A DNA stretch of 64,000 nucleotides from Cordylochernes scorpioides (GCA_030710605.1 CP092877.1:76860909-76924908), one strand, 5' to 3'; shown: positions 22,155 through 33,059, counted from the stretch's first letter. Notes: a model not told the origin generated them from the sequence alone. Made by a program: numbers and translations.

Positions 22155-22877
22155 AACCTATAAGCAACAATTAATATATACAGTTATCAGAGTCATCAAC
22201 AATAAAAATATTTACGTAATATACGTAAAATACGTAACTAATATGACTGAAATTTAGCAGTATGTAGAGTAGAATCTGGAAAAACTTATATTGAATATTT
22301 CAGGTCTCTATCCCGTATATTCTTCGAGTTATTTGCAAATTTGAGTTGCAAATTTGCTCTTTCGCTCGCAAGCAGCGCCTCTAGCGGTGAAGATGGGAGG
22401 TAATATCAGCTGACCTAATGTACATGTAAAATGTGTTATAACAGGACATAGAAAAAAATATAGAAGAGATATTTGTCGCATTTTTAGCCAAGAAAATTTG
22501 AAATTGACAGGTTCTGGACAAAAATAGTTGTTTTTTTTTTTAGTCAGAAAATGATTATGACAATATTGCTGTATCATATTTGATTATCAGATACAAAATT
22601 ATATCCGGAAAAATTCCAAAAAGCAGAGACCACGGGTGAAGCCAGTTCATTTTTAGTATGCAGGAAAAAAATTCTAACAGAAAAACATTCATTCGAGCAG
22701 AAGAAACAAAGCCAGATCATCTCTTTATAAAAATACCGCTTCTCAGACACAAAGTTTGGAGCGGGACGTTTCACAAGAATGACATCCACGGCGCCAATTT
22801 ATAATTGTAACGAATAGTATTTGAATAAAAGCATTTAATCGGGTAAAACCCGGGCGTTGCCCGGGTCATTCGGCTAG
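22155..22877 (+). mobile_element. Helitron-type element, copy 2
   Basis: Same body as 19676-20398. Hairpin CCCGGGC-GTT-GCCCGGG at 22849-22865; CTAG at 22874-22877. Confidence 0.75.
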
Positions 22878-23580
22878 TACTGTTATATTATCAATTGAAT
22901 CCCTACAAAAGTTCACCTAGAAAACATTGTGTAATTTCCATTGTTTAAGCTCTTAGCAACAACTCTCTGTTTTATCATCAATTGAATCCCTACAAAGGTG
23001 CATCTAAAAACCATTGTGAAACCTCCATAGTTAAAGCTCTTAGCAACAACTCTCTGGTATATTATCAATTGAATCCCTACAAAGGTTCATCTGGCAACAA
23101 TTGTGAAACTTCCATTGTTTAAGCTCTTAGCAACAACTCTCTGTTATATTATCAATTGAATCCCTACAAAGGTTCATCTAGCAACCATTGTGTAACTTCC
23201 ATTGTTTAAGCTCTTAGCAACAACTCTCTGTTATATTATCAATTGAATCCCTACAAAGGTTCACCTAGAAAACATTGTGTAATTTCCATTGTTTAAGCTC
23301 TTAGCAACAACTCTCTGTTTTATCATCAATTGAATCCCTACAAAGGTGCATCTAAAAACCATTGTGAAACTTCTATTGTTTAAGCTCTTAACAACAACTC
23401 TCTGTTATATTATCAATTGAATCCCTACAAAGGTTCATCTAGCAACCATTGTGTAACTTCAATTGTTTGAGCTCTTAGCAACAACTCTCTGTTATATTAT
23501 CAATTGAATCCCTACAAAGGTTCATCTAGCAACCATTGTGTAACTTCCATTGTTTAAGCTCTCAACAACAACTATCTGTT

Positions 23581-23805
23581 ATAATAGAGAAGTGAATAAG
23601 ACCTAAATCAAATTATTTAATAATGTCTTCAATCAAAAATGATAAAGCACAATTTGGATTATAGATTATAATACAAGAAAATAAGGCCTAATCCAAATAA
23701 TTTGAAAGTGTGAACACATTATTAAATTATTCGGATTAGGTCTTATTTTCTTGTATTTTAATCTATAATCCAAATTGTGTTTTATCAACTATCTGTTATA
23801 TTATC
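23581..23805. mobile_element. Hairpin MITE D, copy 3
   Basis: Third copy with the same arms and satellite junctions. The block containing it is cut short after the adjoining SINE. Confidence 0.8.
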
Positions 23806-24059
23806 AATTTAATCCCTACAAATTTGAGATCTTATATAATTTTAAGATCATATATGCATGTGGTGTGACATATTTGTAATTCACAAACTATAAAAGTTAT
23901 AAATGACAGTAAAGTTAGAGTTAATATTATTTGCTTATTTAATCTATTAATATAATCATAAATTAATGAATTTTATTATTTTAATTCGTCTACACACATT
24001 GTAGAATGTTTATATTTATTCATAAGCCGATAAGATCCTCATGTTTTTTTTTATTATTT

Positions 24060-24346
24060 CTAGCACACGTGGTACAGGCCATGATAATCATGGTGGGTAG
24101 TTAGCGACTGCTTTTACTGTAAGCGCACCACATGTCTACACATGTGAAAAGCAGTTCGACTTTGCACTTACAAATGTGCCAGAGCCCCGTTTGGTTACTT
24201 GTACTCGCTGGTGGGGTTGGACTTTTGCAAGAATCGGGGGCCATTGGAGCATTTTTTTTTAATCATAAAAAAAGTGTCCAATGCGGGAATCGAACCCGGG
24301 TCGTAGTGGTCGAAAACCCAACGGTTTAACCAGTTTTCCACCTACC
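24060..24346 (-). mobile_element. tRNA-related SINE family 3, copy 3 (best head)
   Basis: The minus-strand head is the best preserved: GGTAGGTGGAAAACTGGTTA (A-box region) and a perfect B-box GGGTTCGATTCCC, followed by GCATTGGACAC. It lies just beyond the 3' end of gene 2. Confidence 0.8.
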
Positions 24347-24416
24347 CCCCCTTATGTGTAATGAAAATGTTTAGTAGATAAATAAATACCAATAGAGAAT
24401 ATTTCTAAAAGCATGT

Positions 24417-24422
24417 TTTATT
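24417..24422 (-). terminator. AATAAA polyadenylation signal of gene 2
   Basis: AATAAA on the minus strand within ACAAAATAAAACATGC, about 100 bp after the gene 2 stop codon. It is the only such signal in that interval. Confidence 0.7.
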
Positions 24423-24520
24423 TTGTACTCGAGACCAGCTCTAAAAGATAAAAATTCCTCATATAAATGCTAATAATGGGACAGAGGGGGTTATACAAGG
24501 GTTGATTTGGATAAAAGAAC

Positions 24521-27500
24521 TCAGTGATGGCCATGATGATGATTCTTATGATGACCATGATGATGTTTATGATGACCGTGTTGATGTCCGTGGTTGTGGC
24601 CGTGTTGATGGCCGTGATGATGTCCATGATGATGACCGTGTTGATGATCATGTTTCTCGCTGTGATCATGTCCATGTTGATGATCATGTCCGTGCTTATG
24701 GCCATGATCGTGATGATGTTTGTGATGATGGTGATGAGTGTGGTGATGCTCGTGATGATGAACATGTTTGTTATCATGTTGATGATCATGTCCATGCTTA
24801 TGTCCATGATCATGGCTATGTTTATGGCTTTCATCATGCTTGTGGTCGTTATCATGACCATGATGATGGCCATGTTTGTGGTTATGCTTGTGTCCATGAT
24901 CATGCCCGTGCTTGTGTCCATGATCATGACCGTGTTTGTGGCCGTGATGATGGTCATGACCATGATGTCCATGATCATAATGGCCATATCGGGACTCCAG
25001 GTTGTTGTTCAGGGGAGGTTCTTGTGGCGAAAGACTTCTAAGAGGTTTTGGTTCAGACAGATCCCAGTCTGTAACGACCTGGAAGTCGGGCATCATCATT
25101 GAAGGATTGGATTGAGACTCGGATGGCGTCAGATCCTTGCCCCAGGCCAAGACGAATAGACTCAGAAAAACCTGCAGAATAACAAATTTGATGGTTAGCC
25201 ATCTGAAAATACATATGAATCTATCAACATACAGTTTCAGGATATACTCTTGGTGTTTATAAATATAACAAAAATATCTCTATTCGCTAAAGAAATTCTT
25301 CTCCCTGACTTTTTTGTTTCTACTTCTATAAATATATTATTTATACAAGTGTATATTCGTAATATAAGAATATATAAATTTTCAATATTCAATTCATATA
25401 TTTATATATCAACACATTATCATTTTTTCGAAGGATCACCACTGATGAGCCAAGCTCTCCCAATCTATTTATGTCGCAGTAAGGACAGTTTGTTTTATAT
25501 TCAAAAGAAATATTCGTGATTTAATGGTTCTATTTATTATATAGAGATGGCATGTTATCACCTTATAATTAATTATACCTAACTGGACTTTTATACTTAT
25601 TGTTTGTGGAAAAGCATTGCTCGATACAAATATTTATATGTGATTCTACTATCCTAAAACCTTATGCCCATAGGTCGCTTGAATACCATTTCTGAGATTC
25701 CACCCCTCAGTGTAGCATATCTACTTATATAATTGCCTTATTCTGAAGCTCACGGATAGAATGCGCGCCCATTGGCTGCCGGCGAACACGTGTCCTCCCT
25801 GCCCCCCTCTAGACAACCCTGTTATCAGCTGTGTGATACATACACCTGTCTATAGCGGACACTTTAGGCAACCCTGTAATCAGCAGTGTGTTACATCCAC
25901 CTGTCTATACAGACCACCCTGTATATAGCGGCCATTCTAGAAAACCCTGTTATCAGCTGTGTGATACATCCACCTGTCTATACAGACCACCCTGTCTATA
26001 GCGGTCACCATAGGCAACCCTGTTATCAGCAGTGTGATACATACACCTGTCTATACAGACCACCCTGTCTATAGCGGCCACTCTAGACAACCCTGTTATC
26101 GGCTGTGTGATACATACACCTGTCTATACAGACCACCCTGTCTATAGCGGCCACTCTAGACAACCCTGTTATCGGCTGTGTGATACATACACCTGTCTAT
26201 ACAGACCACCCTGTCTATAGCGGACACTTTAGGCAACCCTGTAATCAGCAGTGTGTTACATCCACCTGTCTATACAGACCACCCTGTATATAGCGGCCAT
26301 TCTAGAAAACCCTGTTATCAGCTGTGTGATATATACACCTGTCTATAGCGGCCACTCCAGACAACCCTGTTATCAGCTGTGTGATACATCCACCTGTCTA
26401 TACAGACCACCCTGTCTATAGCGGTCACCTTAGGCAACCCTGTTATCAGCAGTGTGATACATACACCTGTCTATACAGACCACCCTGTCTATAGCGGCCA
26501 CTCTAGACAACCCTGTTATCGGTTGTGTGATACATACACCTGTCTATACAGACCACCCTGTCTATAGCGGCCACTCTAGACAACCCTGTTATCGGCTGTG
26601 TGATACATACACCTGTCTATACAGACCACCCTGTCTATAGCGGCCACTCAAGACAACCCTGTTATCGGCTGTGTGATACATACACCTGTCTGTACAGACC
26701 ACCCTGTCTATAGCGGCCACTCTAGACAACCCTGTTATCGGCTGTGTGATACATACACCTGTCTATACAGACCACCCTGTCTATAGCGACCACCCAAGAC
26801 ACCGTTTTAAAATATATTCGCACTCGGGTAAAACCCGGGCGTTGCCCGGGCCATTCGTCTAGTATTATCAGAAGCGTCTAATACAAAATTAGAGCTCTCG
26901 ACTTGTATTTTTTTTTTTTTAATTTAAAGCGCTATGTCCCCCTAGGGACACTTGCGCTGTCATACATGTATGCCTTCACATTTGTCTATACTTATATATA
27001 CAATAATTTTAGGCCGTGAATAGAATAGTCATATGATGTTAACAATGAGAAAGAGAGAGAAAAAATTAGAAAGAGAAAAAAATGATAAAAGACCTGTGTA
27101 CAAAATAAAGAAGTGTCTGGCAATATGTACAATAAGAAAAATATAAATTATCAGTTTCTTAAAAGATATTTGTTGCTATATAATTTAAAATATATCTACA
27201 AAAGATATTGAATTTAATATACATTTCTTTACTGGAAATAAAAATACTTGGATCTGTTACTATTAAATTATTTTCGATTCTGTAGTCTTGGAAAAACAGG
27301 ACAATCTAGTAAAAGATGTATTGAGGTTATTTCTATTTTTATAAACTTGGTCTTTTTAACATTATATTTCAATTTTCTTACATTCAATTAATATTCTATA
27401 TACAGTTACGAGCGTCATGCGTTCTTAATAATTCTTCATCTCTGTCACCGTTTGCTTTTTTTTTTTTTTTGAATGGCGCTCTCCTATTGGTTGGCTACGA

Positions 27501-29531
27501 TCACGCCACCTTTGCCCCCCCCCCACTCGCTTTTTGGATTTTGTAACTATTGTGTTGGAGCGGGTCGCCTCTCAAATAATCTATTGTTAACAATACCTCA
27601 TTATAGGTCCGCAAATATCGAAAGTATAGGTATGTAGCTTTTGTACGGGTAGATATGCACACGGGTCAATCCCGGGGCGAAGCCCGGGTCACCCGTCTAG
27701 TTTATATATAAACATATATTATATCACTTTTTCTCTAGTTGAATTTCATATTACCTAAGCTTTACCTTTCAACAATACCAAGTTATCAAAATACGAAATT
27801 ATTTTAGAGGCGTATGATTCTTTTAAAAATAAAACAATTTCTATTGCCCTTACTACAATGTAAAAATTAATGGAAGGGCTTGGCTCATCAGTGCATCATA
27901 ATACCAAGTTAGTGTGATACTCCCATTGGAGGGCTGTTAAGTCCGAAAGCTTGATAAATATTGTACAAGAAACTTAGCTCTGGTTGCTTCATTCTTTTTA
28001 TTATATTCTATTAAAACACCAAGTTAGAGCCGATAAGAAAGAAGTCTTCTGTAGCAGTTAAAGTTTAACATAAATCATATAATACTCTCTGATTAATTAT
28101 ATAATTAATTCTAGGGAGAATCTACACGTAGGAATAAACACACACTTGGTATTTTAACATTATATCTATAAGAATCAATGGCAGCAATCATGCACCAATA
28201 CTAAGCTAGGAATAGCTGAAGATATCTGTGGAAATCTACCAGTAAACCAGTCACAATTTAACATTACATCTAAGACAAACCAAAAGCAATACCAAGTTAG
28301 ATGGAAATAGAGAGGTCCATAAGAACCAGTGAATCAGTCACAATCTAACATTGCATCTAAGACAAACCAAGGAACAATACCAAGTTAGGCAGAAATAGAG
28401 AAGTCACAATCTAGTAAACCAGTCACAATCTAACATATATCTAGGACAAACCAAAAAAAATACCAAGTTAGGTAGAAATATAGAAGTCACAATCTAGTAA
28501 ACCAGTCACAATCTAACAATATATCTAAGACAAACCAAGGAACAATATAAGTTAGGTAGAAATAAAGAAGTCACAATCTAGTAAACCAGTCACAATCTAA
28601 CATTATATCTAAGACAAACCAAGAAACAATATCAAGTTAGGTAGAAATAGAGAAGTCACAATCTAGAAAACCAGTCACACAATCTAACAATATATCTAAG
28701 ACAAACCAAGAAACAATACCAAGTTAGGTAGAAATAGAGAAGTCACAATCTAGTAAACCAGTCACAATCTAACAATATATCTAAGACAAACCAAGGTACA
28801 ATACCAAGTTAGGTAGAAATAGAGAAGTCACAATCTAGTAAAGCAGTCACAATCTAACAATATATCTAAGACAAACCAAGGTACAATACCAAGTTAGGTA
28901 GAAATAGAGAAGTCACAATCTAGTAAAGCAGTCACAATCTAACATTATATCTAAGACAAACCCAGGTATAATACCAAGTTAGGTAGAAATAGAGAAGTCA
29001 CAATCTAGTAAACCAGTCACAATCTAACATTATATCTAAGACAAACCAAGAAACAATACCAAGTCAGGTAGAAATAGAGAAGTCACAATCTAGTAAAGCA
29101 GTCACAATCTAACATTACATCTAAGACAAACCAAGAAACAGTACCAAGTTAGGTAGAAATAGAGAAGTCACAATCTAGTAAACCAGTCACAATCTAACAT
29201 TATATCTAAGACAAACCAAGAAACAATACCAAGTTAGGTAGAAATAGAGAAGAGCCTATGGCAACCAACTATAGTCCAGAAATAACAGTAAAACATTATA
29301 TCTAAGACTAACCAAGAAGCAGTACCAAGTTAGGTAGAAATAGAGAAGTCACAATCTAACATTATATCTAAGACAAACCAAGAAACAAACCAAGTCAGGT
29401 AGAAATAGAGAAGTCTATAGGAACCAGTAAAGCAGTCACAATCTAATATTACATCTAAGACAAACCATGGTACAATACCAAGTCAAGTAGAAATAGAGAA
29501 GTCCATGGGAACTTACCAGTAGATCAGCCAT
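24521..29531 (-). CDS. Secreted histidine-rich protein, gene 2 (two exons)
   Basis: The coding sequence is complement(join(24521-25171, 29517-29531)), 221 residues. Exon 1 encodes MADLL and is followed by GTAAGT. Exon 2 follows the acceptor TTATTCTGCAG and continues in phase 0 as VFLSLFVLAWGKDL, completing a signal peptide. Residues ~17-65 form an acidic, Ser/Pro-rich linker (SMMMPDFQVVTDWDLSEPK). The rest is His-rich with a regular HGHDHGHKHGHD rhythm ending NHHHGHH and TGA. The intron is ~4.35 kb and contains Helitron ends, a 73-bp minisatellite and an 85-bp array starting at exon 1. The paralogue is gene 1. The linkers of the two differ, the His tails are alike. Zn/Cu binding is expected from composition; the biological role is not shown. 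Confidence 0.85.
25172..25775 (-). other. Gene 2 intron, acceptor-proximal part
   Basis: AT-rich. It holds a MITE family A inner fragment at ~25430-25510 (GATCACCACTGATGAGCC, CGCAGTAAGGACAGT). The 89-codon plus-strand frame is incidental. Confidence 0.5.
25776..26862 (+). mobile_element. Helitron-type element with a 73-bp minisatellite
   Basis: About thirteen units of 73 bp or shorter variants: CCTGTCTATACAGACCACC, CTGTCTATAGCGGCCACTC, TAGACAACCCTGTTATCGG and CTGTGTGATACATACA. The array ends at AAGACACCG and is followed by GGGTAAAACCCGGGC. It closes with a Helitron 3' hairpin (26834-26850) and CTAG (26859-26862). The array is therefore probably Helitron cargo. The 5' end is not resolved. Confidence 0.75.
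26925..27210 (-). mobile_element. LINE 3' end (AGCGCTATGTCCC family)
   Basis: Shares with 47275-47480 the block AGCGCTATGTCCC..TAGGGACACTTGC and a downstream region rich in GTACAA and AGAAA. Read on the minus strand it ends in GGACATAGCGCT plus an A/T tail, consistent with a LINE terminus. No coding sequence is seen. Confidence 0.45.
27440..27700 (+). mobile_element. Helitron-type 3' end, second subtype
   Basis: Hairpin CCCGGGGC-GAA-GCCCGGG (27671-27688) followed by TCACCCGT and CTAG (27697-27700). The upstream sequence has T and C runs (CCCCCCCC at ~27520). It differs from the 20-kb subtype in loop and spacer. Confidence 0.65.
27815..27905 (+). mobile_element. MITE family A, truncated
   Basis: One arm only: GAGGCGTATGATTC, CTATTGCCCTTACTACAATG and GGAAGGGCTTGGCTCATCAG. 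Confidence 0.65.
27985..29510 (-). repeat. Intron 1 array of gene 2, ~85-bp units from exon 1
   Basis: About seventeen units. On the minus strand each reads TTAGATTGTGACTGGTTTAC, TAGATTGTGACTTCTC, TATTTCTACCTAACTTGG and TATTGTTTCTTGGTTTGTC. Next to exon 1 the units retain a degraded exon-1/donor core: the real CTACTGGTAAGTTCCCATGG corresponds to TTTACTGGTTCCTATAG in the next unit. Intact GTAAGT survives only at the true donor. The origin parallels the gene 1 intron array. Confidence 0.75.
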
Positions 29532-29561
29532 GGTTGTACTGACCAAGAACTTCACCCACCG

Positions 29562-29569
29562 TATATATA
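29562..29569 (-). promoter_or_regulatory. TATA box of gene 2
   Basis: TATATATA within CTATATATAC on the minus strand, 38 bp upstream of the ATG measured from its 5' end. The implied leader is under 15 nt. Confidence 0.75.
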
Positions 29570-29590
29570 GGTGCCATGGAATCAGCACCT

Positions 29591-29621
29591 GACCCATTTG
29601 ATCAGACGGCGTTCGATACTT
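29591..29621 (-). promoter_or_regulatory. 31-bp promoter block, gene 2
   Basis: AAGTATCGAACGC-n8-CAAATGGGTC followed by AG, giving GGGTCA. It lies 22 bp upstream of the TATA box and aligns gap-free to the gene 1 and gene 3 blocks. Confidence 0.7.
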
Positions 29622-29940
29622 AGCTCTTAGTTTTTGTATGGATAATGACCTTGGGGAACTACATTTGCATCCACGTCTTCAATCCCTCCTTCTAGGATTG
29701 GAATATCGTCTGTGTTATCAATAGATATACTCATGATCTCTTTAAGCTTAAATCACATATTTTAAAAGCCTTTTTGTATGACATTCTACTGAGTATTTAT
29801 TAAAAAATGGTAATAAGTTATTCTTATGACCAAACAAACAATTCCAGGTTTATGGTTTCTTTAATGTGCCAATCTTAAAGGAATAAGCTTTCGAACAACT
29901 TTGCTCTTCAGAGCAAGCGTAAAAACTGTCATATTATTCA
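29622..29940. other. Upstream flank of gene 2
   Basis: No second conserved block recognised and no repeats identified. Confidence 0.35.
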
Positions 29941-29944
29941 TACA

Positions 29945-30366
29945 TGTTTTTTTATTATCCCTATTACACGTGGTACAACATAGACCCGGTGCAGCAGCTA
30001 TGTAAAATCCTAGATAGTGGACATTGCAACTGCTGTGATAGAGATGTATGGAGATATCTGAAGCTCTTCATTTAACCCAACAGCAACAAAATGTGGTACA
30101 GGTCATGATAATCATTATAGGGGTAGTAAGATACTGCTTTTACTGTAAGTGCACCACATGCCTACACAGGTGAAAGGCAGTTTGAATTTTGCATTTGCAA
30201 GTATGTCAAAGCCTCGTTACTTGCACTTGCTGTTGGGATTGGACTTTTTCAAGAATCGGAGGCCATTAGAGCATTTATTTCAAATAGAAAAAAATGTCAA
30301 ATACGAGATAAGATCCTGGGTCGTAGCGTTCGAAAACCAATGGTTTTGATCACCTTTCCACCGACC
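29945..30366 (-). mobile_element. tRNA-related SINE family 3, copy 4, with nested insertion
   Basis: The body and a decayed head (TCGGTGGAAAGGTGATC..GACCCAGGATC) match copies 1-3. Bases ~29983-30096 are foreign: a LINE 3' terminus with a CAA-rich end, flanked by an approximate duplication of GTGGTACA (29974-29981 and ~30093-30100). Confidence 0.7.
29983..30096 (+). mobile_element. LINE 3' end nested in the SINE
   Basis: Carries TGCTGTGATAGAGATGTATG, GAGATATCTGAAGCTCTTC and CAACAGCAACAAAA, the same terminus as at 10.1, 52.4 and 56 kb. Confidence 0.7.
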
Positions 30367-30935
30367 CCAATGTTGAAAGGTAGAGATTCCCTAAAGCTAA
30401 TGTGTCTAAGATTGCCACAGAAACAATCCCTTGCTCTGAATCTGGGTGTTTAATTATAAACATATTTAAGAGGCGCAAAGTGCCCCAGAGGAAAGTTTTT
30501 AAATACCTTCTAATCATTGTGCCCACGTGGACACGAGTTTGAACAAGGATGAAGAAGTGTTTTGATTGAGAGAGAGAGGTGCAAAATATTTTGAAAGATT
30601 GTAAATGATAAAATCAAATTGCAAAACTTTCTCAGTGCCCTATGCATATAGACTTCAGATTGGGCTATCCTTCCCAGCTTTTATCATGAATATCCCCCTT
30701 CATTAAATTTTTAGAAAAGTTCAATCCTTCATTAAAGTGTAACGCTGAACTCCTGTCTACGTTTGTTAACTTGCGATACACACAGTAAACATGAAGTTGT
30801 AACTCAATAACTGCCATACTTATAATGTAAAAAACCATGTATAGTCTCAAATATAAGACTTTTTAGCATGACTGTTTATTTTGTCAATAAAAAAACATTT
30901 TACTATACTTTCTGAGTTGAAACATACTTGTATAT
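30367..30935. other. Spacer, nothing recognised
   Basis: AT-rich with a (GA)n patch near 30566. No gene is supported; a 61-codon minus-strand frame is unsupported. Confidence 0.4.
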
Positions 30936-31370
30936 TAGGAGGGCTTGTTTCATCAGTGGTAAACCCTCCCAGTAATTTCGCCAATCTTTTTCACCAGACC
31001 GCTTTTTAGAGATCTAATACTGTATTGGACGATTATGCTTATATATGCTACACTGAAGAGTGTAATCTCATCAATAGTATTTAAGTAAACTATGAACATG
31101 AGCTTTTAGGAACAGTAGAATTACATACAAATATTTTCAGCGAGCAATGATCTTTCGCAAACAATAAGGAGAGAAAGAGAGAGACAGTTAGACGTAAAAC
31201 AATTATAAAGCAATAACGCAACATCTATACATACAAAATATAAGAATATGTATCATGAATGCTTCTTTTTCAAATTAAATAAAATTTCTACTGTCTTTAC
31301 TTTTTAGAAATATTATTAGGAAAACTTGGATTATCAATGGTGAACCCTCCAGCAATTTCGTTATATAATT
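30936..31370. mobile_element. MITE family A fragments
   Basis: 30944-31075 carries GGAGGGCTTGTTTCATCAGT, GGTAAACCCTCCC, CGCTTTTTAGAGATCTAATA and CTACACTGAAGAG, matching 35840-35965. 31275-31360 is a second degraded arm. Confidence 0.6.
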
Positions 31371-32765
31371 TATATATAGGGAATAAAGTTCAGGGAAACA
31401 CATATTACTTACCACAAGTTACCATTCCAGAGTATCCAAAGATATACAAGAGCTGGTACTATGGCACAAAGTCTGTAGAAGAGAAACCCATAGGAAAAAG
31501 TTCAGGGAAACATTACCTACCACAGAGACCATTCCTGAGTATCCAAAGAGATACAAGAGCTGGTACTATGGCACAAAGTCTGTAGAAGAGAAACCCATAG
31601 GAAAAGGGTCAGGGAAACATTACCTACCACAAAGACCATTACTGAGTATCCAAAGAGATACAAGAGCTGGTACTATGGCACAAAGTCTGTAGAAGAGAAA
31701 CCCATAGGAAAAAGTTCAGGGAAACATTACCTACCACAAAGACCATTCCTGAGTATCCAAAGAGAGACGAAAGCTGGTACTATGGCACAAAGTCTGTAGA
31801 AGAGAAACCCATAGGAAAAGGTTCAGGGAAACATTACCTACCACAAACACCATTCCTGAGTATCCAAAGAGATACAATAGTTGGTACTATGGCACAAAGT
31901 CTGAGAAAAGAAACCCATAGGAAAAAGTTCAGGGAAACATTACCTACCACAAAGACCATTCCTGAGTATCCAAAGAAATACAAGATCTGGTACTATGGCC
32001 TAAAGTCTGTAGAAGAGAAACCCATTGTAAAAGTTCAGGGAAACATTACCTACCGCAAGTGACCATTCCTCAGTATCTAAAGTGCTACAAGAGCTGATAC
32101 TATGGCACAAAGTCTGAGAAGAGAAACCAATAGGAAAAAGTTAAGGGAAACATTACCTACAACAAGTTGCCATTCCTGAGTATCCAAAGAGAGACAAGAG
32201 CTAGTACTATGGCCCAAAGTTGAAGAAGAGAAACCCATAGGGAAAGGTTCAGGGAAACATTACCTACCACAAAGACCATTACTGAGTATCCAAAGAGAGA
32301 CAGCTAGTACTATGGCCCAAAGTCTGTAGAAAAGAAAACCATAGGAAAAGGGTCAGGGAAACATTACCTACCACAAAGACCATTACTGAGTATCCAAAGA
32401 GAGACAAGAGCTAGTACTATGGCCCAAAGTCTAGAGTAAAGAAACCCATAGGAAAAAGTTCAGGGAAACATTACCTACCACAAAGACCATTCCTGAGTAT
32501 CCAAAGAGATACAAGAGCTGGTACTATGGCACAAAGTCTGAAGAAGAGAAACCCATAGAAAAAGGTTCAGGGAAACGTCACTTACCACAAGTTTACATTC
32601 CTGAGTATCCAAAGTGTTACAAGAGCAGGTACTTTGGCCCTAAGTTTTAAGAAGAGAAACCCATAAGAAAATGTTCAGGGAAACATTACCTACCACAAAG
32701 ACCATTTCTGAGTATCCAAAGAAATACAAAATCTGGTACTATGGCCTAAAGACCGAAGAAGAGAA
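31371..32765 (-). repeat. ~108-bp array with an exon-1-like module in each unit
   Basis: About thirteen units: on plus, GTTCAGGGAAACATTACC, TACCACAAAGACCATTCC, TGAGTATCCAAAGAG, ACAAGAGCTGGTACTATGG and AGAAGAGAAACCCATAGG. On the minus strand most units read ATG-GTC-TTT-GTG followed by GTAGGT, that is MVFV plus a donor-like site in phase 0. Units at ~31405 and ~32585 have perfect GTAAGT with altered codons. There is no CTATATATAC box or 31-bp block nearby, so this may be a relic related to the gene family or a coincidence. Confidence 0.55.
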
Positions 32766-33055
32766 ACTTATGTTTGTATATATATGTAAATACATATTTA
32801 CAAAAATATTTGTGCCGGTCAAAGGAAAAACAGAGAAAATGTGATTTATCGAGCTACTAACCAAATTGTATGATTTTCGAGCCCAAAATGGATGTAGAAA
32901 GCAGAAAAATGTGGTGAAACGCGGTTTCGAAAACTTTTATTTTCTTCATTCTCTACGCCTCACACACACGTCAGGTATTGCTTTTCTCAAATTATATTAT
33001 ATATTTTTTATCAGCATACAATTAAAGTAAATTGTGATTAAAAACTGTGTTTCTT
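32766..33055. other. Spacer
   Basis: AT-rich with a CATATATATACAAAC stretch on the minus strand (~32780). No gene recognised. Confidence 0.35.
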
Positions 33056-33059
33056 TCTA

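Larger units (their letters stand above)
13760..24340 (+). repeat. ~87-bp satellite array, heavily invaded
   Basis: The unit contains TATTATCAATTGAATCCC, TACAAAGGTTCATCTAGCAA, CCATTGTGAAACTTCCATTG and TTTAAGCTCTTAGCAACAAC, then TCTCTGTTA. Uninterrupted tracts are ~13760-13925, 16215-17213, 18480-18870, 20400-21369 and 22878-23580, with stubs after each hairpin MITE. Variants include GGGG runs and a (CT)n expansion at ~16558 and ~16832. Insertions: repeat X with a nested LINE, a mariner, three hairpin MITEs, SINE family 3 and Helitron ends. Confidence 0.9.

Noticed and set aside
24418-25102. Met/Ile-rich and Asp/Val-rich ORFs over gene 2 exon 2
   Set aside because: Same shadow effect of the His-codon repeat in other frames.
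25886-26074. 62-codon ORF in the 73-bp array
   Set aside because: A by-product of the minisatellite; not conserved along the array.
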